From CALOAD01 sp942491415 (GTDB lineage: Bacteria > Cyanobacteriota > Vampirovibrionia > Gastranaerophilales > CALOAD01), in contig CALOAD010000022.1 in NCBI GenBank assembly GCA_942491415.1, positions 124,001 to 188,000 on the forward strand: a stretch of DNA of 64,000 nt. Direction: 5' to 3'. The notes beneath the pieces are model-generated. The model was not told the origin of the DNA, made no database searches, and saw only the letters and a program-made list of their open reading frames with translations. This document shows positions 33,595 to 48,284 of this stretch, piece after piece. Positions within the stretch are counted from its first letter, which is position 1. Each line of letters begins with the position of its first letter. A program made the position numbers and the translations under genes.

Positions 33595-36003
33595 TTGGTC
33601 AATACATATAATTGGACATATCCTGAAAAACAGCCTTTAGATTCATCAGTAAGGCAGCTTGTTAAATTTGAATCAATCGCTCAAATATTAGTAAATAGAG
33701 GGATTGATACAGAACAAAAAGCAAAGACGTTTTTAAACCCTGAATCAATAGAATTTACATCTCCATATGAATTTAATGATATGGAAAAATCTGTTAAAAG
33801 GATTCGTACAGCTGTTGAAAATGATGAGCATATAGTTATTTTCGGTGATTTTGATTGTGATGGAGTTACAAGTACTTCATTGCTGTATAAGGTTTTAAGC
33901 CATATAGGCGCTAATGTAAGTTATTATATTCCTGATAGAGCAATCGAAAGCCATGGGCTTAATAGTGCTGCTGTGTGCAAGTTGATAAGCTCTAGAAAAG
34001 CAAAGCTAATAATAACTGTAGATTGCGGTATTAGTAATATTGCCGAGGTGGGTTTAGCAAAAAGTCTTGGAGTAGATGTAATTATTACTGATCATCATGA
34101 GGCTCCGGATGCTCTTCCTATGGCGTATTCAATTATTAATCCTAAATCGCCGAATGCTTTAAGTGAAAACTTGTCATTAGAGCAAATAACTAATTTAAGT
34201 TATTTAGCAGGGGTTGGAGTCGCTTATAAATTTGCAGAGGCTATTTTAGAGAGTTTTGGGACGTCTGAATTTTGTGAAGAAATCCTTTATTTGCTTGCTA
34301 TAGGTACTATTGCTGATGTTGTTCCTCTTTTGGGAGAAAATAGAGGATATGTGTATAAAGGACTCAAATCTATTTTGAAAGTAAGACCTAAGGGGCTTTT
34401 GAAGCTCATTGTTTCAGCAGGTGCAAGTCTTGATGGAGATATAAGTGCTGATACAATTGCTTTTTCAGTTGCGCCTAGGGTAAATGCAGCAGGAAGGCTT
34501 GAAACTGCTCAAACAGCGGTTTCTTTGTTTGTTTCTGATGATATTCAAGAGATTGAAGTTTGTGTTAAAAAACTTGAGCATTTTAATCGTCAACGTCAAC
34601 AGATGTGCGATACCGTGTTTATGGAAGCTGAACAAAAAGTTATGAGTAAGGTCGATCTTGAAAAAGATAAGGCAATAGTAATTTATGATGAAAATTGGCA
34701 TCCGGGGATTATTGGCATAGTTGCATCCAGGTTGGTTGAAAAATTTTACAGACCTGTATTTATGATAAAAATCGATAAAGAAAGAAAAGAGGCAAGGTGT
34801 TCGGCAAGGAGTATACAGGGATTACATTTGTATGAAACGCTTCAACAGCAAGAAGAATTGTTTAATCACTTTGGCGGACATTCACTTGCGGCAGGTTTTT
34901 CTTTGAATCTTGAAAAAATTAATATCGATAAATTTTCAAAATCGCTTATAGGTATTGTGAACAAAACTTTAAAAGGTAAGGATTTAAAGCCTTCATTGGC
35001 TGTTGATACAAATATTCAATTAAAAGATTTAAAATTGGAGTTTATACAAGAAGTTGAAAAGTTGGCTCCTTTTGGGGCAGGCAATCCTTCCCCTGTTTTT
35101 AGCGTCTCAGATGTAACATTGAAACAGTATAAAACAATGGGAAAAGCAAATAATCACTTGAAGTTGTATTTTGCTGATTCTTCAAATAATGTTTTGGAAG
35201 GTGTTTGGTGGGGTAAAAACTCTTTAAATGTTGATAATTCAGAGGCAATAAAAGCTGCTTTTAGCCCTAAAATGAATAGTTTTGGAGGTAGAACTTCTAT
35301 TCAGCTTGATATGAAAGATATTGCAGTATTAAATTCAGACGGATCAATTGATTTACCTCAAAAACCTTTAGATACTGTGCGTTGGATTGATCATAGAAAA
35401 AGAACTGACGTTGAAAAGCCCCTTTTGAATTACCTTAAAACAGCAATGAATAAAATATCTATATTTGTAGAGAATACCGAAATTATTAACCGTTTTGAAA
35501 AAGAATCGGGGTTTAATAAAAGATTCGTTAACAGAATTAATATAGAAAAAATAGATCAGTTAATGTTTTTTGAGTTGCCGGCATGTGAAAATTTAATGAA
35601 AGAAATATTAGAAAAGGCAAATCCTAAAGTTATTCATATTATGAACTTTCAAGCCACTTTCAAGCCTGTAGATGAATTAATAAAAATAATCTGTGGAATG
35701 TTAAAATATGCTCATTCTAATAAAGACGGCACAGTTAGAGTAGAAGAAATTTCTTCGAGACTTGCATTGACCGATAATATGGTTGAATTGGGTATAAACA
35801 TTCTTGAGAAAGTACAATCCATAAAAATAAATGAACTTGAAAATGGCAATTTGAAATTTGAATTTATTAGCGGTTTTGATCAATCTTTAATAAAAAATTA
35901 TGAAGAATACGATTCTTTTGTTTTGGAATATGCAAATATAGAAAAATTTCGCCACGAATTGCTTCATGACGAAATTTCAAAAATTCAAAAAAGATTTTAT
36001 TAA
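33595..36003 (+). CDS. recJ: Single-stranded-DNA-specific exonuclease RecJ
   Basis: 802 residues; TTG start with GTGAG upstream. The DHH domain has GDFDCDGVTST (84-94), TVDCGISN (141-148) and TDHHEAP (165-171). The metal-binding Asp/His set is intact. APRVNAAGRLETA is motif V, and the DHHA1 part has HPGIIGIVASRLVE and FGGHSLAAGFSL, followed by the OB fold (LAPFGAGNPSPVF). About 210 residues beyond the core form an extra C-terminal region seen in long RecJ versions. It degrades ssDNA 5' to 3' in repair and recombination. Closest neighbours are unrelated. Confidence 0.94.
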   Translation: MVNTYNWTYPEKQPLDSSVRQLVKFESIAQILVNRGIDTEQKAKTFLNPESIEFTSPYEFNDMEKSVKRIRTAVENDEHIVIFGDFDCDGVTSTSLLYKVLSHIGANVSYYIPDRAIESHGLNSAAVCKLISSRKAKLIITVDCGISNIAEVGLAKSLGVDVIITDHHEAPDALPMAYSIINPKSPNALSENLSLEQITNLSYLAGVGVAYKFAEAILESFGTSEFCEEILYLLAIGTIADVVPLLGENRGYVYKGLKSILKVRPKGLLKLIVSAGASLDGDISADTIAFSVAPRVNAAGRLETAQTAVSLFVSDDIQEIEVCVKKLEHFNRQRQQMCDTVFMEAEQKVMSKVDLEKDKAIVIYDENWHPGIIGIVASRLVEKFYRPVFMIKIDKERKEARCSARSIQGLHLYETLQQQEELFNHFGGHSLAAGFSLNLEKINIDKFSKSLIGIVNKTLKGKDLKPSLAVDTNIQLKDLKLEFIQEVEKLAPFGAGNPSPVFSVSDVTLKQYKTMGKANNHLKLYFADSSNNVLEGVWWGKNSLNVDNSEAIKAAFSPKMNSFGGRTSIQLDMKDIAVLNSDGSIDLPQKPLDTVRWIDHRKRTDVEKPLLNYLKTAMNKISIFVENTEIINRFEKESGFNKRFVNRINIEKIDQLMFFELPACENLMKEILEKANPKVIHIMNFQATFKPVDELIKIICGMLKYAHSNKDGTVRVEEISSRLALTDNMVELGINILEKVQSIKINELENGNLKFEFISGFDQSLIKNYEEYDSFVLEYANIEKFRHELLHDEISKIQKRFY

Positions 36004-36017
36004 ACCTTATTAAAAGT

Positions 36018-36440
36018 TTATTTAACCTTTAAGTTTTTTCTGATTTTCTTTTTTGCAGATTCTATAGATTTTAGTCTTTTTTCTGAATCTTTGATTTGAT
36101 TTTTTAGCATTTTACGCTCAAGTTTTACAACTTTGTATTCTTTATCTTTGTTTGTATAATTGACTTGAAGTTCGCTAAGTTCGCCTCTTATCTTGTCTTG
36201 AGCGCTTTCAAGCGATTGCATTGCATCTTGTAGTTTTGTATTATCTTCTGAAACAGGAGATACAAAAGATTCATCTGTTGGCGCTGTTATAGGTAGCTGA
36301 GCCGGAGGGGTTGTAATAACCGCATCATCAACTTGTACAGCTCCAAAAAAATTATCTTGCGCAAAGCTTGAATTCATACTTAAAGTACTTGCGGCAGCAA
36401 ATACTGCAATTCCTAAAACCAATTTTTTCTTTAGGGTCAT
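36018..36440 (-). CDS. Exported coiled-coil protein, function unknown
   Basis: 140 residues from the ATG at 36440, chosen for the GAGGTGGG site just upstream; an in-frame upstream ATG would overlap the glycosyltransferase gene. There is a clear Sec signal peptide: MTLKKK, a hydrophobic core to about residue 22, and an AxA-like cleavage at SFA-QD (about 28). A Thr/Pro-rich stretch follows, then a Lys/Glu heptad-like coiled coil (about 75-135) ending in a basic tail. It is probably periplasmic or envelope-bound. It follows the GT9 gene by 37 bases. Confidence 0.75.
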   Translation of the reverse strand: MTLKKKLVLGIAVFAAASTLSMNSSFAQDNFFGAVQVDDAVITTPPAQLPITAPTDESFVSPVSEDNTKLQDAMQSLESAQDKIRGELSELQVNYTNKDKEYKVVKLERKMLKNQIKDSEKRLKSIESAKKKIRKNLKVK

Positions 36441-36477
36441 AATCCCACCTCTATGTTCTGAAAAACTAACTATAGTA

Positions 36478-37461
36478 TTATATATCACTTAATAAATTGT
36501 GGCTATCAATTAAGTCAAAAACTCTCTTAGGTGTTATGTCTGTTATACATGGCTCCTCTTTACCTTTTGCAACAAAACGACATTTTCTTTTGTTGCAAGG
36601 AACACAATTTCTTTCGGAGGATATAGCAAAGTTATCCATTCCATAGGGACCTGTTCTTGATACAGGAGCAGCTCCATATATACCGATACTTCTTGTATTA
36701 ACAGCAGTTGCAATGTGTAAAGGTCCTGTATCACCTGAAATAGCCAAATCACAAAGTGACATGATAGCGGCACTTTCAACTAACGGTAATTCAGCACAAA
36801 AAGATTTAACAAAAGGAGAAATTTTCAAAAGTTCATTGGCAAGCTCTTTATCCTCATTGGACCCCGTAAGAATTATTTCACAATCATATTTGTCGATTAA
36901 AATTTTTGCCAACTCTTGCCAGTATCGAATCGGCCAACGTCGCCCTTGTCTTGTGTTACTTGTACCTACGTTGAAAAGAATCTTTTTTTTGTCAGAAGAA
37001 ATAAGGGTTGAAACTTTTTCTTTTACTTCTTCAGATATATATATATGCAATTTGTCATCTAAAATTAAATCTTTAAAAACGGGCTTGGCTGTATCCCAAA
37101 AATTTTCAACAGCATGTAATTTAAAAGTCTTCTTATATTTAAGAACTTTTTTTGCTTTGGAAAAAAAGGTTAAAAAATTAGTTCTACTTGAGGGTTGCAA
37201 GTTGATTATGAGATCAAATTTTTCTTTTTTTAATTCTTTCGCAAGAGTATATAGATATTTATATTCTTTATTTTCAGCTATCCATACTTTTTTAAGATCC
37301 GGATCATTTTGAATAAGTAAAGAGGGTGTTTTTAAGCAAAGGTAATGGATTGAAAGATCATTAGAATATTTTTTTATAGATCTAAATAGTCCACTGGAGT
37401 GTATAACATCTCCGATTGCCCCAAATCTTATAATTAATATTTTTTTTATTGAGTTTTTCAT
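36478..37461 (-). CDS. GT9-family glycosyltransferase (ADP-heptose:LPS heptosyltransferase-like)
   Basis: 327 residues from the ATG at 37461 (GGA 8 bases upstream; longer in-frame starts exist). KILIIRFGAIGDVIHSSGLF is the N-terminal GT9 motif (written here as RFGAIGDVIHS, about 10-20). NVGTSNTRQGRRWP and CDLAISGDTGPLHIATAV, with the nucleotide-sugar site GDTGPLHIA, are diagnostic. GT9 enzymes add heptose to lipopolysaccharide inner core at the inner membrane. This supports an outer membrane, although the actual sugar is not certain. It is near an exported coiled-coil gene. Confidence 0.88.
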   Translation of the reverse strand: MKNSIKKILIIRFGAIGDVIHSSGLFRSIKKYSNDLSIHYLCLKTPSLLIQNDPDLKKVWIAENKEYKYLYTLAKELKKEKFDLIINLQPSSRTNFLTFFSKAKKVLKYKKTFKLHAVENFWDTAKPVFKDLILDDKLHIYISEEVKEKVSTLISSDKKKILFNVGTSNTRQGRRWPIRYWQELAKILIDKYDCEIILTGSNEDKELANELLKISPFVKSFCAELPLVESAAIMSLCDLAISGDTGPLHIATAVNTRSIGIYGAAPVSRTGPYGMDNFAISSERNCVPCNKRKCRFVAKGKEEPCITDITPKRVFDLIDSHNLLSDI

Positions 37462-38067
37462 GCTTAATTCCATATTTTTGTAATACAAAATAAATAAATG
37501 ACTTAGTTTAATTATAAAATGAGATTAAATATTTGGCGATTTGTAAACAAAAATAACTAGATTTATCAGAGCATGCTTTAAAAATTAAAGGCATGCTTTG
37601 ATGAAATTAAAACTTAAATCATTGAAAAAAGAAGTTAAGAAAAGGTGTTAAAAACAGAAAAATACAGCAAGTTTAAGTTTTGTAACTCCCAGTATAAGCT
37701 AGATACAGATGAGATCTTGACGTTTCGTGTTGATTCTACACTAAATAGATGGTTGGCAAAAGTTTTTGTTTGACCTAGATTAGTAATCACGCTCAGTTAA
37801 GAGCTGGCTAACAAAAATTAGCAAAACAATTTAAAGATAACTGGATAAAATAAAATATTTAAAATCAAAAATCTTTAAAAAACCTCTTGACTCAGAAAAA
37901 CGGTGGTGATAATATACAAACTGCCGACAGAAAGAGCGGTCGAGAAATAAAGTATTGAACTTTGAAAACTGAATAGTTGAAAACACAAAACCTGTTAATT
38001 TAAAAAACAATTAGCTAGGGCGAACAACTAAGTTGTCAAAAGGATATAATCCTTATGATATAAAGTT
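37462..38067. other. Spacer and rRNA leader
   Basis: It contains a hairpin at 37563-37601 (GAGCATGC..TTTAA / TTAAA..GGCATGC) of unknown purpose, then the rRNA promoter and about 150 bases of leader. The leader holds CTTTGAAAACTGAATAG (37961-37977), reminiscent of antitermination leaders. A related phrase TTTGACAACTGCATAAT recurs in the 16S-23S spacer (39803-39819). Confidence 0.55.
37887..37915 (+). promoter_or_regulatory. rRNA operon promoter
   Basis: TTGACT (37887-37892), 17 bases and TAATAT (37910-37915), with TG just before the -10. The transcription start would be near 37922, some 145 bases before 16S. Confidence 0.65.
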
Positions 38068-42876
<4,809 letters not shown>

Positions 42877-42956
42877 CCAGGTAATTATAACTTTCGAAAG
42901 AGAGTTACAAATAAGATTTTTATTATGCAGCTTTCAGAGTAACAGAGAATTAAATC

Positions 42957-43072
42957 TCTGGTGACAAAGCGACAGGAAAACACCCGTTCCCATCTCGAAC
43001 ACGGCCGTAAAGACTGTTAGCGGTGACAATACTTGGGGTGAGAACCCCTGGGAAGATAGCTCGTTGCCAGGG
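42957..43072 (+). rRNA. rrf: 5S ribosomal RNA
   Basis: Terminal helix CTGGTGAC / GTTGCCAG. CCCGTTCCCATCTCGAACACG is the conserved loop B-C region (42983-43003), followed by the loop E AGC..GGT region. It sits 80 bases after 23S. Confidence 0.93.
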
Positions 43073-43081
43073 TTAAATATT

Positions 43082-43118
43082 AAAAAAGACGTCTTATATA
43101 AGACGTCTTTTTTTGTTG
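43082..43118 (+). terminator. Terminator of the rRNA operon
   Basis: Perfect AAAAAAGACGTCTTA / TAAGACGTCTTTTTT stem with TA loop and continuing T-run. Confidence 0.92.
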
Positions 43119-43339
43119 GTTTTATATTGGAATGAAGAAGGTTTTCTCTTTTTGTTCTTGCTTTTGTGAATTCAAGTTTATCTAAATTAATAGTTAATGA
43201 CTTGAGTGTACAGGCTTCTGCAAGTCAAAAATCGAAATGTCTTATTTGTTGCATTTTGATATTAAAATTTTCAGGTTCGTTTTTTAAAGCTTGAATATTT
43301 ATTTACAAAATGATGCTAATACTGACGGGAACATTAATT

Positions 43340-45295
43340 TTATTTTTCCAGTAACATTTCTTCCAAGTCACTCAGTTTAAGGCTTAAATTTGGTTCTGAG
43401 TAAAGGTCGAATTTAGAATTGAAATCTGTTGCCAGTACCTTTGATTCTTGGATTCTGTAAAGAAGAGTTTTTTTGAGTCTGCTAATTAATATACTGGGGG
43501 AGTTTTCAAAGCTTACTTTTTTGTTTCGACCAAATTCAGAAAGGTTTAGGATATTATCCAAAAGAACCACGATTTTTTCAAAATTTAGTTCATAAGATTG
43601 CATAAAATCATGGAAAGTTTTGCCAATTAAAGAAAAATAAAGTCGACTAACGCTTGTATTTTTTTGTTTTGACGCATTAAAGCTGTTTTTTAAAAAGTAA
43701 TTAACTGCTTTTAAGCTGTTTTCTGAGTAGATTTTTTCATATTTTTTATTTAGTTCTTCTATTTTATAAATTTTTTGATCTTGAGTTGATTCGATTATAT
43801 CTTTTGAATAATCCTTGTGAGATATATTCATTATGTTCTTTAAAAGTTTTTTATCTTCGATTAATTGAAATAAAATAAAATCTTCTATATCTTCATAAAA
43901 AATCAAGCTTTGATCTAGTAGTTTTTGAAGTGCCGATATTTGTTCTAGTTTGTCCAGGCAGGTATTTTCCATCAATTCGTTTAATTTTATTTTGGCATGT
44001 TGATTTTTGTCAAGCCTTTCTTCTTCTTTATAAAAACTATATTTATTAACAAGAGTAGCGTATGTTATAGCACCGTTTAAGCCTACTAATTTAGCAAGTT
44101 TCTTATTGATTAAAATACTATCGTCTTGTCGTAAGTTTTTTTCAATATCAACTTGTTTTTTAAGTTCAGAATGCATCTGCGCTTTAATTAAAGGAGCATA
44201 AATCTTTTTGCAGATTTTATTTAAATATTTTATATCCCCATTGCTCCATTTTTTGTTTTTATTATCGCTGTAGGCAATTACAAAACCCCATTGCTCTTTT
44301 TCAAATTTAATAGGTGCTGTTATAAGTGATTTTGCTTTGATTTTTTTCAGAAGTTTTTTTATATAAAAAGGAAAATCATGATTATCTATATCGTCAATTT
44401 TTTTAAAGGGGTTATTTTTTCGAATAAGATTTTTGCTTAGATAATTAATAATTTCTTCATAGTTAGATATATTGTAATACATTGGTTTTTGTTGGTTTTT
44501 AACGTTAATTTTTTCTATAGAAAAGGTATTTTTTTCGTTATTGATTTTTAACACGGTAACTCTTGAAGCATCTATGTTTTTTATTATGGATTCGCAAAGT
44601 AAGGATAAAATTTCATCAACACAAAGAGTTTTACTGACAGATTGAAAAAATTCATTAAGTAGTTTTTGATTTTCTACTTTCATTACTTCTTTTTTGTAGA
44701 GTTCTGATTGGTATATTGCTATGCTTATAAAATCGGTAATGGTTTTGACAATTTCCAGTTCTTGTTTAGTGAATTTTTTGAAATCTTCCATATAATGAAA
44801 AAATAAAACACCAAAAAGCTTGCCCATATAAACGATAGGAAAAGCGAGGCTGGATTGAAATTTATAGTTTTCTATCAGGATGCTTTCAACTTCTTTTAAA
44901 TTTTTTTTGCCTTTATGGATGAATAAAATTTGATTATTGGTAAAGTGTTCTATAAAAAAAGGGTGGTTGCAGACGTTATTGACTTCTTTTTCCACAAGGC
45001 TGGAAAGGTTTTTGGATGTTAAAAATTCTGAATATTTATCAATAGGCAAAAAGCTTTTATTATATTTGTCATATAAGGTAATAGAAGCTCTGTCAGCATC
45101 AAAAGCTTCACCTAGAGTGCTTACGACACTTTTTTTGATTACATCCAGGTCAAAAGAGCCTTTAATTTTTAAAATGATTTCTTTTAATAGTAAATCTTGT
45201 AAGGTCCATTTTTGATGTGATTTAGGGGATAATAAACTTTGATTTGTATTTTTAAAATTTGAAAAATTACTTGATTTTGGGATATCCTTATCCAC
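43340..45295 (-). CDS. Tandem-GAF protein with winged-helix-like and helical C-terminal domains
   Basis: 651 residues, no signal peptide or membrane segment. GAF 1 spans about 45-200 (DVIKKSVVSTLGEAFDADRASI then SSLAFPIVYMGKLFGVLFFH). GAF 2 spans about 215-375 (KTLCVDEILSLLCESIIKNIDASRVTVL then ITAPIKFEKEQWGFVIAY). Residues about 393-480 (ILINKKLAKLVGLNGAITYATLVNK ... SALQKLLDQSLI) look like the winged-helix domain seen in DnaD-like or replication-initiator proteins. The last 170 residues are helical without motif. There is no kinase, GGDEF or phosphatase domain. It is likely a ligand-sensing cytoplasmic regulator; the output is unknown. Confidence 0.75.
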   Translation of the reverse strand: MDKDIPKSSNFSNFKNTNQSLLSPKSHQKWTLQDLLLKEIILKIKGSFDLDVIKKSVVSTLGEAFDADRASITLYDKYNKSFLPIDKYSEFLTSKNLSSLVEKEVNNVCNHPFFIEHFTNNQILFIHKGKKNLKEVESILIENYKFQSSLAFPIVYMGKLFGVLFFHYMEDFKKFTKQELEIVKTITDFISIAIYQSELYKKEVMKVENQKLLNEFFQSVSKTLCVDEILSLLCESIIKNIDASRVTVLKINNEKNTFSIEKINVKNQQKPMYYNISNYEEIINYLSKNLIRKNNPFKKIDDIDNHDFPFYIKKLLKKIKAKSLITAPIKFEKEQWGFVIAYSDNKNKKWSNGDIKYLNKICKKIYAPLIKAQMHSELKKQVDIEKNLRQDDSILINKKLAKLVGLNGAITYATLVNKYSFYKEEERLDKNQHAKIKLNELMENTCLDKLEQISALQKLLDQSLIFYEDIEDFILFQLIEDKKLLKNIMNISHKDYSKDIIESTQDQKIYKIEELNKKYEKIYSENSLKAVNYFLKNSFNASKQKNTSVSRLYFSLIGKTFHDFMQSYELNFEKIVVLLDNILNLSEFGRNKKVSFENSPSILISRLKKTLLYRIQESKVLATDFNSKFDLYSEPNLSLKLSDLEEMLLEK

Positions 45296-45404
45296 TTAAA
45301 ACCAACTTCCTAGTTTTTGATAAACGCCGCTCCATTAAAAGTTATTATTCTAATAATTCCCTTATTGGCTCAAAACTAAACCTATATTTTAATTTTTATA
45401 AATA

Positions 45405-46526
45405 TTACTTTTCTATTGTACTTTTTGAAAGGCTTTTAGCGTTATTAAAATATAAAGTTTGAGTAGGGAATGCAAATTCTACTCCTAGTTTTTGGAATTC
45501 TTTTATTATAGATATAAATAATTCTTGTCTTATTCTTAGATATTCGCCCCAGTCTGTTGTTTTGGTGAATACATAAAAAATAATTTGCAAGGAATGAGCG
45601 CCGAGTTTATTTAGGTGAATTTGTTGGTATTCTTCCATTTCGGGGTGATTTCTGACAATGTTTCTGCAAATTTCCACAGCCTGTTCGATTTTTTCAGCGG
45701 GTGTATCGTATGTGATATCAATGTACTCAAAAATTCTTCTTTTTTTATGTTTTGATACATTTTTTATGGTTGAATTAGCCATTTCATTGTTAGGGATGAT
45801 AAGAAGAGTGTTATCAAAAGCACGTATTTTGGTAGATCTAAGGGTGATATCTTCCACAACTCCTTCTGCGCAAGCACCGCTAATGTTTTTATCAACAATG
45901 ATCCAATCACCAACTTTATAAGTGTGATCTACAACAAGACTGAATGAGCCGAATATATTTGCGATAGATTCTTTAGCGGCAAAACCAACTGCTAAACCTG
46001 TTATTCCAAAACCGGCAAGTAATGAAGCTACAGAATATCCTCTGTTTTGAATAATAATTATTATTGCAATGAAAGCTATAGCTATTTTTAGAGCTCTTTT
46101 TATTAAAGGGAAAAAATGCAAAATAAGTGAATCTTTTTTATTTTGTGTTTTGAATTTATTTTCAACAAAAATATCAAAAACATCCACTAGTCTGAAACAC
46201 AACCAAGTTAAAACAAGAGCAATAGAAGTTTCTGTTATCGCATCTATTATTGAATTTAAAGGAATAGGGTTGTTTATAGGTCCTAAAGTTAGTAATGCCA
46301 GGTAAAAACCGGATATGTAAATAAGCCATGATAAAGGGCTTTCGGCGGCTTCAACGATGTCGTCATCTAGATAAGAAGATGTTTTACTTGCTTGTTTTTT
46401 TATAAATTTAATTACACAAAGATTAAAAAACTTTGAGAATAAAAGAGTTGTTGTTATAACGATGAAAAATATAATTATCTTGCTGAGTTCAAATCCGAAA
46501 AATTCGTATCCGTTTAAAAAATTCAT
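45405..46526 (-). CDS. MscS-family mechanosensitive ion channel
   Basis: 373 residues. About four N-terminal transmembrane helices are followed by the pore helix ASLLAGFGITGLAVGFAAKESIANIFGSF (given here as GFGITGLAVGFAAKE, about 173-187), with the Gly/Ala packing typical of MscS TM3. Then comes the beta domain with YKVGDWIIV, VVEDITLRSTKIRAFDNTLLIIPNNEM (motif RSTKIR), and an alpha/beta C-terminus. It opens under membrane tension to release solutes in hypo-osmotic shock. Slightly longer than E. coli MscS because of extra N-terminal helices. Confidence 0.92.
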   Translation of the reverse strand: MNFLNGYEFFGFELSKIIIFFIVITTTLLFSKFFNLCVIKFIKKQASKTSSYLDDDIVEAAESPLSWLIYISGFYLALLTLGPINNPIPLNSIIDAITETSIALVLTWLCFRLVDVFDIFVENKFKTQNKKDSLILHFFPLIKRALKIAIAFIAIIIIIQNRGYSVASLLAGFGITGLAVGFAAKESIANIFGSFSLVVDHTYKVGDWIIVDKNISGACAEGVVEDITLRSTKIRAFDNTLLIIPNNEMANSTIKNVSKHKKRRIFEYIDITYDTPAEKIEQAVEICRNIVRNHPEMEEYQQIHLNKLGAHSLQIIFYVFTKTTDWGEYLRIRQELFISIIKEFQKLGVEFAFPTQTLYFNNAKSLSKSTIEK

Positions 46527-46600
46527 TTTATTACCAGTCTTTTTCTGTCATCTTTGATATTTCAATTTACCATTTTTAAGCCTTATTTGTCCAGTAAAAA

Positions 46601-46634
46601 CAAAAGACACCCTTTAAAGGGTGTCTTTTGTCTT
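46601..46634 (-). terminator. Terminator of the ferredoxin gene
   Basis: A perfect 30-base palindrome CAAAAGACACCCTTT and complement, with T-runs either side, just after the minus-strand ferredoxin stop. Confidence 0.85.
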
Positions 46635-46648
46635 AAAGAAAATTAAGT

Positions 46649-46828
46649 TTATTCTTCAATAACTATAACACTTACCGGACAAGCTTCAGCTGCTTCTTTT
46701 ACAGCTTCTTCATTTCCGGCAATACCAGCTTCGTTAACAATTGCTACATCTTCAATAGTGAAAACTTCACCACAAATTGATTCACAAGCGCCACATGAAA
46801 TGCAACCATCTTCGATTTTTACTTTCAT
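46649..46828 (-). CDS. Single-cluster [4Fe-4S] ferredoxin
   Basis: 59 residues from the ATG at 46828, preceded by AGGAGG. Cluster ligands come from CISCGAC (9-15), with a fourth Cys in ACPVSVI near the end. The residue after the ESIC cysteine is Gly where two-cluster ferredoxins carry Pro, which matches the monocluster Thermotoga-type ferredoxins. Acidic C-terminus EE. It is a low-potential electron carrier, a plausible acceptor for the oxoacid oxidoreductase at 1-1603. Confidence 0.92.
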   Translation of the reverse strand: MKVKIEDGCISCGACESICGEVFTIEDVAIVNEAGIAGNEEAVKEAAEACPVSVIVIEE

Positions 46829-47057
46829 TGTTTTCCTCCTAGAAAAATTTCTATTAATCATTTTGGATAATTTTTACCTGTTAATTATACAGAAAAAATA
46901 AAATTTTTCATAATTCTTTTTGAGTATATTTACAACTTTAAAATTTATTAAAAATGGTAAGTATCAAAAGTTTCTAATAAAAGATCTCAACTTACATAAA
47001 TCCGTTTTTTAAAGTACAATTAGTTTTAAGAGTATTTAGCAGGTGAAGAAAAATTTA

Positions 47058-47909
47058 ATGATTAAAGTGGTTATAACAGGTGCAAAAGGCATGCTTGGTC
47101 AGGATTTAAGTAAAATCTTAACCGAGGAAAAGTTCTTGCCTATAGAGACTGATATTCATAATATGGATATTACAAATTATGATGAAGTTAGGAAAGTTTT
47201 AGAAGAAAAAAAACCTGATTTTATAATACATGGCGCGGCTTATACAAATGTTGACGGCGCTCAATCTGATGCTGAAACGGCTTTTTTGATAAATAAAGAT
47301 GGAACGAGCAATATAGCAAAAGCTAGTGCTGAAATAGGTATTCCTATTGTTTATATCAGTACGGATTATGTTTTTGACGGCACTAAAAATAAACCTTATT
47401 TACCAAAAGATAAAACCTGCCCGATTAATATATATGGAGAGTCAAAATTAGCTGGAGAGCTGGCTGTTCAAAGTTTAAACCCAAAACATTATATAGTAAG
47501 AACAAGTTGGTTATATGGGCATAATGGCAAAAATTTTGTAGAGACTATGATTAATCTTGCCTCAAAACAAAAAGAACTTAGGGTTATAAATGATCAAGTC
47601 GGTTGTCCGACCTGGAGCATTGAATTGGCAAAAGCTATAGTTAATGTTATTAAAAATAATAAACCTTATGGGATTTATCACGTTTGTGGTTCGGGCTTTA
47701 CAAGCTGGCATGGTTTTGCTGAAAAAATAATGGAGTTATCAGGTTTGGATGTGAAGGTTGTTCCTGTTGCAACAGAAGAATTTCCAACACCGGCTCGAAG
47801 ACCTCAATATTCTATTATGGAAAATAATGGAATTTGTCCTGATTGGCAGATTTCTTTGGAAAATTATATTAAATTGAGAAAAGAGTGTAAAACTGAAATA
47901 AAGCTTTAA
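47058..47909 (+). CDS. rmlD: dTDP-4-dehydrorhamnose reductase (RmlD family)
   Basis: 283 residues from the ATG at 47058, with AGGTGA 10 bases upstream; the GTG at 47043 would lie inside that site. VVITGAKGMLGQDL (4-17) is the NAD(P) glycine motif. ISTDYVFDG, YGESKLAGE (catalytic Tyr and Lys) and VRTSWLYG are family hallmarks. It performs the last step in dTDP-L-rhamnose synthesis for surface polysaccharide. rmlA, rmlB and rmlC are not adjacent. A DUF4870-type gene follows after 14 bases. Confidence 0.92.
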   Translation: MIKVVITGAKGMLGQDLSKILTEEKFLPIETDIHNMDITNYDEVRKVLEEKKPDFIIHGAAYTNVDGAQSDAETAFLINKDGTSNIAKASAEIGIPIVYISTDYVFDGTKNKPYLPKDKTCPINIYGESKLAGELAVQSLNPKHYIVRTSWLYGHNGKNFVETMINLASKQKELRVINDQVGCPTWSIELAKAIVNVIKNNKPYGIYHVCGSGFTSWHGFAEKIMELSGLDVKVVPVATEEFPTPARRPQYSIMENNGICPDWQISLENYIKLRKECKTEIKL

Positions 47910-47923
47910 AAAAGGTATTTATT

Positions 47924-48283
47924 ATGAATGATGAAAGTCAAAATCAAAATATTACGGAAGAAGAGTTACCGGTTAATGAAAGATGGTTTTTAGTGGGTAT
48001 TCATCTAGGGGCTTGGCTTGGATTATCTTTTATTCCGAGTTTGATTTTTTATGTGGTTTTATCAGATGGATTTGTGCGAGATCAGGCTAAAAACGCATTA
48101 AATTTTCAACTTTCAATATTTTTATATAGTTTTGTTTCTGTGATATTAACGGTTATACTCATAGGATTTTTAGGATTTTTATTTATTGTTCCTCTTTTTT
48201 ATATAGCACCTGTTATTGCCTTGCTTAAGACAATCAAAAAAGAGAACTATGAGTACCCGTTTGCTATTTCTTTTGTAAAGTAA
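47924..48283 (+). CDS. DUF4870-type small membrane protein
   Basis: 119 residues. A polar acidic N-terminus (about 20 residues) precedes three hydrophobic segments (about 28-45, 65-90, 92-108). DQAKNALNFQLS between the first two is the DUF4870 hallmark (R-x-x-A..ALNFQ). The family is of unknown function. AAAAAGG lies before the ATG. It is probably cotranscribed with rmlD and ends 1 base before the convergent minor-pilin operon. Confidence 0.82.
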   Translation: MNDESQNQNITEEELPVNERWFLVGIHLGAWLGLSFIPSLIFYVVLSDGFVRDQAKNALNFQLSIFLYSFVSVILTVILIGFLGFLFIVPLFYIAPVIALLKTIKKENYEYPFAISFVK

Positions 48284-48284
48284 T

